Positions 1 to 3,918 of a stretch of DNA of 8,451 nt are shown here, piece by piece. Source of the stretch: Candidatus Tagabacteria bacterium CG09_land_8_20_14_0_10_41_14 (GTDB lineage Bacteria; Patescibacteriota; Minisyncoccia; JAHISW01; Tagabacteraceae); the NCBI GenBank assembly GCA_002774055.1, contig PEZL01000030.1:1-8451 (forward strand). The letters run 5' to 3'. The notes beneath the pieces were generated by a model. That model was not told the origin of the DNA, ran no database searches, and saw only the letters and a program-made list of their open reading frames with translations. Within the stretch, counting starts at the first letter, position 1; each line of letters begins with the position of its first letter. The translations under genes and the position numbers were made by a program.

Positions 1-29
1 GGCTATAATTCTACGTATAGAAAATCTAT

Positions 30-58
30 TTTATAAAGGGACCGTCAAGACGTGTCAA
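30..58 (-). promoter_or_regulatory. Strong sigma70-type promoter firing leftward off the window
   Basis: Read on the minus strand, a perfect TTGACA (-35, positions 58-53) is followed by exactly 17 nt and then TATAAA (-10, 35-30). Transcription would begin near position 23 and leave the window, so the gene it serves is not visible. The -35 lies in one of two direct copies of CGTCTTGAC (minus strand; plus-strand 44-52 and 54-62) repeated at a 10-bp period, one helical turn. A near-palindrome with 7-bp arms CGACAAC/GTTGTCG around a single G (61-75) sits immediately upstream, where an activator or repressor could bind. The -35/-10 match is seen directly; regulation is inferred. Confidence 0.6.
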
Positions 59-75
59 GACGACAACGGTTGTCG
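44..75. repeat. Tandem 9-bp direct repeat plus adjacent inverted repeat (operator-like)
   Basis: GTCAAGACG occurs at 44-52 and again at 54-62, one base apart. It is followed directly by CGACAAC-G-GTTGTCG at 61-75. The repeats overlap the -35 region of the leftward promoter and the inverted repeat lies just upstream of it. This arrangement is typical of a transcription-factor site, but no factor can be named from the sequence. Confidence 0.5.
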
Positions 76-158
76 ATTTGTGAGAATTTGGGGATATTTA
101 ACTGCCCTTTGTTTGCGCTCCACCAACGACCGTCGTCAGTAAAAAACACACAACCAAC

Positions 159-184
159 CATATATCCGCGATCGCGGATATATG
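159..184. repeat. Perfect 26-bp palindrome
   Basis: The 13-bp half-site CATATATCCGCGA is followed with no spacer by its exact reverse complement TCGCGGATATATG. The centre contains the 8-bp palindrome GCGATCGC. Neither strand has a run of T after it, so it is not a normal intrinsic terminator. Its 85-bp distance from the ruvB start and its perfect dyad suggest a protein-binding site or a DNA cruciform. As RNA it would fold into a stem of about 11 bp with a tetraloop. Function unknown. Confidence 0.85.
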
Positions 185-233
185 CGAAGATTTAGAATTT
201 ACATTTACAAAGACCTCTTACTTTTGCGGCCGC

Positions 234-262
234 TTACCTTTTTAGGAATCAAGTGATACAAT
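234..262 (+). promoter_or_regulatory. Extended -10 promoter of the ruvB-yebC-ruvC operon
   Basis: An extended -10 element TGaTACAAT ends at 262 (hexamer TACAAT 257-262). A weak -35 TTACCT (234-239) lies 17 bp upstream. The ruvB ATG begins at 269, only 6 nt after the -10, so a transcript starting at the usual 6-8 nt downstream would begin at or next to the ATG, giving a leaderless mRNA. The penicillin-binding protein gene has the same element at identical spacing, which supports both calls. Confidence 0.55.
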
Positions 263-268
263 ACCAAC

Positions 269-1279
269 ATGACAGAAGCAGCAAGAAAACAAGCAAAAGA
301 AGACAAATCCTTAGACTCCACCCTGCGGCCGCAGGGATGGAAAGAATATATAGGCCAGGAAAACATAAAGAAAAACCTGAAAATACTTCTTGAAGCGGCC
401 GAGGAAAGAAAGGAGGCTCCGGAACACTTATTGTTTTACGGCCCGGCTGGGCTTGGAAAAACCACTCTGGCTCATGTCATAGCCAACGAAAGCAAAGCTA
501 ATTTGAAAGTAACATCTGGGCCCGCAATAGAAAAAGTAGGAGATTTGGCCTCAATTCTCACAAACCTGGGACCAAAAGACATTCTCTTTATAGACGAAGC
601 GCACCGCCTCAACAAAATGATTGAGGAAGTGCTTTACCCGGCCATGGAATCCCGTTCTCTAAACATTATCATAGGGAAAGGGCCTTCGGCGCGCACAATT
701 CAACTGGAACTGCCGGCCTTCACTTTAATAGCGGCCACCACCAGAATAGCCCTTTTGTCTTCACCGCTAAGATCGCGCTTCTCCGGAGGCACCTTTAAAC
801 TGGATTTCTATACCATCGACGAAATAAAACAGATAGTCAAGCGCTCGGCAGACATTTTAAGCATCAAAATAGAAGAAGACGCGCTTCAAAAAATCGCGGA
901 AAGAAGCAGACGCACGCCCCGTGTGGCCAACCGCCTTCTGAAAAGAACCAGAGATTTCGTACAGGTCAAAAAACAAAACTTGATTACATCCGGAATGGCC
1001 GAGGAATCGTTAGCCCTGCTGAATATAGACGAGAAGGGCCTTGAAAACGCGGACAGGAACCTTCTCTTAACCATAATAAAGAAATTCGGCGGCGGTCCGG
1101 TTGGCCTCCAAACGCTGGCTTCTGCCACCTCCGAAGACATAGCCACCATAGAAGAAGTTTACGAACCTTTTTTAATCCAACTCGGTTTTTTAGAAAGAAC
1201 CCCGCGCGGCAGACTGGCCACCCCGCGCGCCTACACGCATCTTAGAATTAAACACCCAAGCCAGGATAAATTAATTTAA
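269..1279 (+). CDS. ruvB: Holliday junction branch migration helicase RuvB
   Basis: RuvB is the hexameric AAA+ ATPase that, bound through RuvA, pumps DNA through Holliday junctions in recombination repair. The 336 residues match the family length. Visible motifs are Walker A GPAGLGKTT (58-66), Walker B ILFIDEAHR (105-113), sensor 1 AATTR (155-159), the arginine-finger segment SPLRSR (165-170, probably R168), sensor 2 RTPR (215-218), and a C-terminal winged helix containing RTPRGRLATPRAY (310-322). The RuvA-binding hairpin should lie near 129-148. Some usually invariant positions differ: IGATTR is IAATTR and SPLRDRFG is SPLRSRFS. The ATG at 269 gives the expected N-terminus and has no Shine-Dalgarno sequence. 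It is first in an operon with yebC (3-bp gap) and ruvC; its partner ruvA is not in the window. Confidence 0.95.
   Translation: MTEAARKQAKEDKSLDSTLRPQGWKEYIGQENIKKNLKILLEAAEERKEAPEHLLFYGPAGLGKTTLAHVIANESKANLKVTSGPAIEKVGDLASILTNLGPKDILFIDEAHRLNKMIEEVLYPAMESRSLNIIIGKGPSARTIQLELPAFTLIAATTRIALLSSPLRSRFSGGTFKLDFYTIDEIKQIVKRSADILSIKIEEDALQKIAERSRRTPRVANRLLKRTRDFVQVKKQNLITSGMAEESLALLNIDEKGLENADRNLLLTIIKKFGGGPVGLQTLASATSEDIATIEEVYEPFLIQLGFLERTPRGRLATPRAYTHLRIKHPSQDKLI
321..336. repeat. 16-bp perfect palindrome inside ruvB
   Basis: CCCTGCGG is followed directly by its reverse complement CCGCAGGG about 52 nt into the ruvB coding sequence. The centre is GCGGCCGC, an octamer also present at 226-233. In mRNA it would make a GC-rich hairpin of about 6 bp near the start. 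It may be a coincidence of the codons for Leu-Arg-Pro-Gln. Confidence 0.6.
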
Positions 1280-1282
1280 ACC

Positions 1283-1819
1283 ATGTCCGGACACAGCAAA
1301 TGGGCGAAAATTAAACACCAAAAAACAGCCGGAGACGCCAAAAAAGGCCGGATTTTTTCCAAATTGTCAAAGATGATAACTCTAGCCGCCAAAAAAGGAG
1401 AAGACCAAAATATGAACCCGGAATTAAAATACGCCATAAACCAGGCAAAAGCGGAAAATATGCCGTCCAGCAACATTCAAAAGGCGATAAGAAGAGGCGG
1501 CGCTAGCTCCAAAGAAGAAAACCTTGAAGAAGTAAGATACGAGGCCTTTGGTCCGGGAGGCGCGGCCATAATCGTTGAAGGAATAACAGACAGCAAAAAC
1601 CGAACATCCGCCGAAATCAAACAAATTTTCAACAAAAACGACGTTAGGTTGGCCGAACCGGGAGCCGCCGTTTGGGCTTTTGAAAAAAATCCCGAGGGAC
1701 AATGGCAAACCAAAAACATCATGCCAATATCTCCGGAAGACAAAGAAAAACTCCAAAATCTCATCAACACACTTGAGGAGCACGAAGATATAAATAAAGT
1801 CTTCACAAATGCGGAATGA
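1283..1819 (+). CDS. yebC: YebC/PmpR-family protein, short form lacking domain III
   Basis: The N-terminus MSGHSKWAKIKHQK and the core YEAFGPGGAAIIVE (86-99) are hallmarks of the YebC/PmpR family. The family was long annotated as transcriptional regulators, and some members are now linked to relief of ribosome stalling at proline-rich stretches. Full-length members are about 240-250 residues; this one has 178. The N-terminal helical domain (1-~75) and first part of domain II (~76-133) are normal. Then VWAFEKN (130-136) passes through a short linker straight into the end of domain II, IMPISPEDKEKL (146-157) to VFTNAE (173-178). The roughly 70 residues that form domain III are absent. No frameshift is visible and both flanks align well, so this looks like a clean domain deletion. 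It starts 3 bp after ruvB and overlaps ruvC by 11 bp. An AGGA 16 nt before the ATG is too distant to act as a ribosome site. Confidence 0.93.
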   Translation: MSGHSKWAKIKHQKTAGDAKKGRIFSKLSKMITLAAKKGEDQNMNPELKYAINQAKAENMPSSNIQKAIRRGGASSKEENLEEVRYEAFGPGGAAIIVEGITDSKNRTSAEIKQIFNKNDVRLAEPGAAVWAFEKNPEGQWQTKNIMPISPEDKEKLQNLINTLEEHEDINKVFTNAE

Positions 1820-2318
1820 AAAAACAACAATACTGGGAATTGACCCGGGCTACGGCCGTTTGGGTTACGCCATCTTAAAAAAAACTCCGAAAAAAGAAGA
1901 ACTGCTTGAATATTCCTGTATTGAAAACCCCGCCGGTAGAAAGTATCACGAGAAAATATCAACGATAACGCAAAAAATCGAAGAAATCATTAAAAAATTC
2001 AGGCCGTCCGTATTAGCCATTGAAAAGATATACTTTAACAAAAACCAAAAAACAGCGCTTCAAGTAGCCGAGGTAAAAGGAATCATCATTCATTTAGCCC
2101 TCAAAAACAAAATGAAAATAATAGAGTACACGCCGCTTCAGGTTAAAATCGCCACTTGCGGATACGGAAAAGCCAGTAAAAACCAGATGATAAAGATGGT
2201 TAATTTGCTCACGGACCTCAAAAAAACCCCGAAACACGATGATACCTACGATGCCATTGCTTTGTGTCTCACATGCGCGGCCAGAAACGAACATCTTTGG
2301 ACAAAATACTCAATCTGA
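1809..2318 (+). CDS. ruvC: Crossover junction endodeoxyribonuclease RuvC
   Basis: RuvC is the dimeric Holliday-junction resolvase that cuts symmetrically within the RuvAB-junction complex. Its RNase H-like fold is evident and all four acidic metal ligands are visible: D12 in GIDPG, E72 in AIEKIYF, and D145 and D148 in KHDDTYDAIA, matching D7, E66, D138 and D141 of E. coli RuvC. The conserved TALQVAEVKG (82-91) and EYTPLQVK (106-113) segments are present. At 169 residues the length is usual. The ATG at 1809 overlaps the last 11 bases of yebC, consistent with translational coupling; there is no Shine-Dalgarno sequence. A nearer ATG at 1816 is in the wrong frame. It ends in TGA, which argues against UGA reassignment. 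Confidence 0.95.
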   Translation: MRNEKTTILGIDPGYGRLGYAILKKTPKKEELLEYSCIENPAGRKYHEKISTITQKIEEIIKKFRPSVLAIEKIYFNKNQKTALQVAEVKGIIIHLALKNKMKIIEYTPLQVKIATCGYGKASKNQMIKMVNLLTDLKKTPKHDDTYDAIALCLTCAARNEHLWTKYSI

Positions 2319-2375
2319 TGGATTATTTCGCCGGGTCTTTACAAAAACATTCGTTTCTGCTAAATATTAAGGAAT

Positions 2376-2410
2376 CCGCCAAAATCTTAGTATTTGCCGA
2401 ATTTTGGCGG
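2376..2410. repeat. 10-bp-arm inverted repeat after ruvC
   Basis: CCGCCAAAAT (2376-2385) and ATTTTGGCGG (2401-2410) are exact reverse complements around a 15-nt loop. Neither strand has a T-tract after the stem, so it is not a standard intrinsic terminator. It could be an RNA processing or stability element at the 3' end of the ruvB-yebC-ruvC message, or a dyad operator for the small ORF that follows. Confidence 0.6.
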
Positions 2411-2464
2411 TAAAACGAAGGTCGGCATTATTATAGATAGATTAGAATTAAAGATTTTTATATT

Positions 2465-2602
2465 ATGGACGAAGAAAAAGAAACAAATCTGGAAGAGGAA
2501 GAAAAAGAAGAAGAAAAAGAAGAAGAAACCTCTTCTGACGACGCTGAAACCACCGAAGGTGACACCGAGGATGACACCGAGGAGGAAGAAAGCGATAAGT
2601 AA
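2465..2602 (+). CDS. Extremely acidic 45-residue miniprotein, function unknown
   Basis: An ATG at 2465 opens a 45-codon frame ending in TAA at 2600. By my count 27 of 45 residues are Asp or Glu and four are Lys, with only Met1, Leu9 and Ala27 nonpolar, so it must be disordered and strongly negative. The first half is Glu/Lys repeats (EEEK units); the second is Thr/Asp/Glu-rich with a repeated DTE. In-frame TAG at 2438 bounds the frame upstream. The strong terminator starting 3 nt after the stop supports a real transcript ending here. I prefer this frame over the overlapping poly-Lys frame because the second half uses varied codons (GAC, ACC, GGT, GAT) that still encode acidic residues. No Shine-Dalgarno sequence or clear promoter is visible, so it may be read through from ruvC. 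I do not recognise a family; a histone-tail- or DNA-mimic-like role would be speculation. Confidence 0.6.
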   Translation: MDEEKETNLEEEEKEEEKEEETSSDDAETTEGDTEDDTEEEESDK

Positions 2603-2605
2603 TTA

Positions 2606-2642
2606 AAAAACACCCCCCGACATCACGTCGGGGGGTGTTTTT
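2606..2642. terminator. Bidirectional intrinsic terminator
   Basis: An 11-bp perfect GC-rich stem, CACCCCCCGAC (2611-2621) pairing with GTCGGGGGGTG (2627-2637), encloses a 5-nt loop. It is flanked by A-runs on the left and T-runs on the right, giving a U-tract on both strands. It ends the rightward acidic-ORF/ruvC transcript and, 7 bp past its stop codon, the leftward tyrS transcript. Confidence 0.95.
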
Positions 2643-2648
2643 CTAAAA

Positions 2649-3830
2649 TTATATCTCTATTTTAACAAATTTTTTCTTTCCAATCCGGACAACACCGGGT
2701 TTTTCTATTTTATAATGGACATCATCTACAATTTCGCCTTCGAAATCAATTGCCCCTTCCTTTACCAACCTCCTAAACTCCGAGGATGAAACCACATAGC
2801 CGGCCGAAATTAAATCTTCTCTCAACTCTTTCCCCTTGGCGGTTTCAATACTCGCGTCAATTTCGGTTGTTTTTCCCTGCTGAAAAGTTTTTTCAAAATA
2901 AGCCCGGGCCTTAGTTGCCTTGTCTTCACCGTGATATATTTTAACAATTTCAAAAGCAAGCTGCTTTTTAACTTCCATGGGGTTGACTTCGTTTTTTTTA
3001 ATACTTTCCTCAATTTTCTTAATCTCATCCATGGAAACATCCGTAGCCAAAACAAAATATCCGGGAATTAACTCGTCTTTCAAAGACATCACCTTGCCAA
3101 ACATGTCATTGGGTTCATCAAGCATATTTATTACATTTCTGTAAGTGGTGGACATTTTTCTAGCGTCAAGACCAACCATCATATCCAAAATCATAACATC
3201 CTGAGGTTTTTGGCCGTAAAACTCTTGAATTTTCCTTCCTGCCAACAAATTAAAAAGTTGGTCCGTACCTCCTATCTCCACATCCGCCTCCACGGCAACG
3301 GAATCATAACCCTGCATAAGAGGGTAGAAAAATTCATGGAAACCTATTGTTTTACCGGATTCAAACCTCTCTTTAAAATTTCTCCTTTCAACCAACTGAT
3401 GAATTGTGAAAAGCGAAGCCAGGCGTAAAAGTTCTTCAAATTTTATTTTGGAAAGCCACTCACTATTGTATCTGAACTCAACCTTATCTAAATCAAGTAT
3501 TTTTCCAATCTGTTCTTCGTAATCCTTCATGTTTTCTTCTAACTGTTCCCTTGTTAATTGAGGACGCTGTGATTCTTTGTCCGAAGCATCTCCCACAAGA
3601 CCGGTAAAATCTCCCGTAATCAAAACAACCCGGTGGCCCAAATCTTGAAATTCCTTAAGTTTTCTAAGGGCAACAGCCCTGCCGATATGAAGACGCGGAC
3701 CGGTCGGGTCTATCCCCAGTTTTATTCTGAGTTTTTCTCCTTTTTTAATCCGTTCTTCCAAATGCTTTTTTTCAATAATTTCCGCTACGTTTCTTGAAAG
3801 CAGTTTTTCTATTTTGTCTTTTTCGACCAT
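2649..3830 (-). CDS. tyrS: Tyrosyl-tRNA synthetase
   Basis: A class I synthetase that charges tRNA-Tyr with tyrosine in the cytoplasm. The class I HIGH motif is HIGR (48-51), preceded by GIDPTGP (39-45). GGTDQLFN (187-194) and the tyrosine-pocket helix around YPLMQGYDSVAV (169-180) mark it as TyrRS and not TrpRS. The KMSKS loop reads KMSTT (225-229), followed by NVINM and the usual DEPNDMFGKVMS segment. Residues from about 337 to the end form an S4 RNA-binding domain. At 393 residues it is slightly shorter than the usual 400-425. The ATG at 3830 gives the expected N-terminus; no Shine-Dalgarno sequence precedes it. It is monocistronic in this window, divergent from the penicillin-binding protein gene, and stops at the shared terminator. 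Confidence 0.95.
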   Translation of the reverse strand: MVEKDKIEKLLSRNVAEIIEKKHLEERIKKGEKLRIKLGIDPTGPRLHIGRAVALRKLKEFQDLGHRVVLITGDFTGLVGDASDKESQRPQLTREQLEENMKDYEEQIGKILDLDKVEFRYNSEWLSKIKFEELLRLASLFTIHQLVERRNFKERFESGKTIGFHEFFYPLMQGYDSVAVEADVEIGGTDQLFNLLAGRKIQEFYGQKPQDVMILDMMVGLDARKMSTTYRNVINMLDEPNDMFGKVMSLKDELIPGYFVLATDVSMDEIKKIEESIKKNEVNPMEVKKQLAFEIVKIYHGEDKATKARAYFEKTFQQGKTTEIDASIETAKGKELREDLISAGYVVSSSEFRRLVKEGAIDFEGEIVDDVHYKIEKPGVVRIGKKKFVKIEI

Positions 3831-3844
3831 GACTACAATTTAAC

Positions 3845-3871
3845 AAAAAACGTTGAATAAAACAACTTTTT
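3845..3871 (-). promoter_or_regulatory. Weak terminator-like hairpin in the tyrS leader
   Basis: On the minus strand AAAAA-GTTG pairs with CAAC-(G)-TTTTT around a 7-nt loop and leads into six T, 14 nt before the tyrS ATG. The shape recalls an attenuator, but the GTTG/CAAC core is only four pairs and there is no T-box sequence, so it may be no more than AT-rich sequence. Confidence 0.25.
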
Positions 3872-3884
3872 GAGGTAAGGTCAA

Positions 3885-3890
3885 ATTATA
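3885..3890 (-). promoter_or_regulatory. Candidate -10 element of tyrS
   Basis: On the minus strand TATAAT occurs at 3890-3885, predicting a start near 3878 and a leader of about 50 nt. No good -35 or TG extension is seen. An alternative is TTGTTT-N17-TAAATT, whose -10 (TAAATT, 3842-3837) ends 6 nt before the ATG and would give a leaderless transcript. The sequence does not decide between them. Confidence 0.35.
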
Positions 3891-3903
3891 TCTTCACTTT
3901 GCT

Positions 3904-3912
3904 TGATATAAT
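3904..3912 (+). promoter_or_regulatory. Extended -10 promoter of the penicillin-binding protein gene
   Basis: TGaTATAAT, a consensus extended -10, ends at 3912. The ATG starts at 3919, leaving 6 nt, the same distance as at ruvB, so transcription probably begins at or beside the ATG. No -35 match is seen, which an extended -10 does not require. The segment GATATAATT (3905-3913) mirrors AATTATATC (3884-3892) across 12 bp, placing a -10-like element on each strand. Confidence 0.6.
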
Positions 3913-3918
3913 TGAAAC

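Larger units (their letters stand above)
1..268. other. Gene-free intergenic region left of ruvB
   Basis: No frame here gives a credible protein. The longest stretches are a 38-codon minus-strand ORF (161-45) and a 24-codon plus-strand ORF (182-256), both consistent with chance. I looked for tRNA, tmRNA, SRP RNA, RNase P and 6S RNA signatures and saw none. What it does hold is the leftward promoter, the tandem and inverted repeats at 44-75, a perfect 26-bp palindrome at 159-184, a GCGGCCGC octamer at 226-233, and the ruvB promoter at 234-262. Confidence 0.6.

Noticed and set aside
4..9. TATAAT on the plus strand at the left edge
   Set aside because: Any -35 lies off the window, no TG extension is present, and no rightward gene or RNA is seen before ruvB's own promoter.
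118..125. CTCCACCA, resembling the 3' end of tmRNA or a tRNA
   Set aside because: No T-arm or acceptor stem can be folded around it on either strand, so it is a coincidental 8-mer.
45..161. A 38-codon minus-strand ORF starting in the 26-bp palindrome
   Set aside because: Its translation contains plausible-looking residues (DDGRWWS), but it is short, has no promoter or ribosome site, and overlaps the leftward promoter. Chance is adequate; a conserved homolog would be needed to accept it.
182..256. A 24-codon plus-strand ORF before ruvB
   Set aside because: Too short, ends inside the ruvB -10 region, and shows no supporting signal.
1424..1962. Overlapping minus-strand ORFs of 119 and 161 codons over yebC and ruvC
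   Set aside because: They are antisense shadows of well-supported genes, with no motif of their own.
2282..2359. Inverted repeat CAGAAACGAA / TTCGTTTCTG spanning the ruvC stop
   Set aside because: The arms are 58 nt apart with no extension into the loop or flanks. A 10-bp match at this distance is not rare enough to call a structure.
2394..2606. A 70-codon plus-strand ORF rich in poly-lysine
   Set aside because: It is the shifted reading of the GAA/AAG tract of the acidic ORF. Its poly-Lys run follows automatically from GAAGAAAAAG repeats, and the rest resembles no protein.
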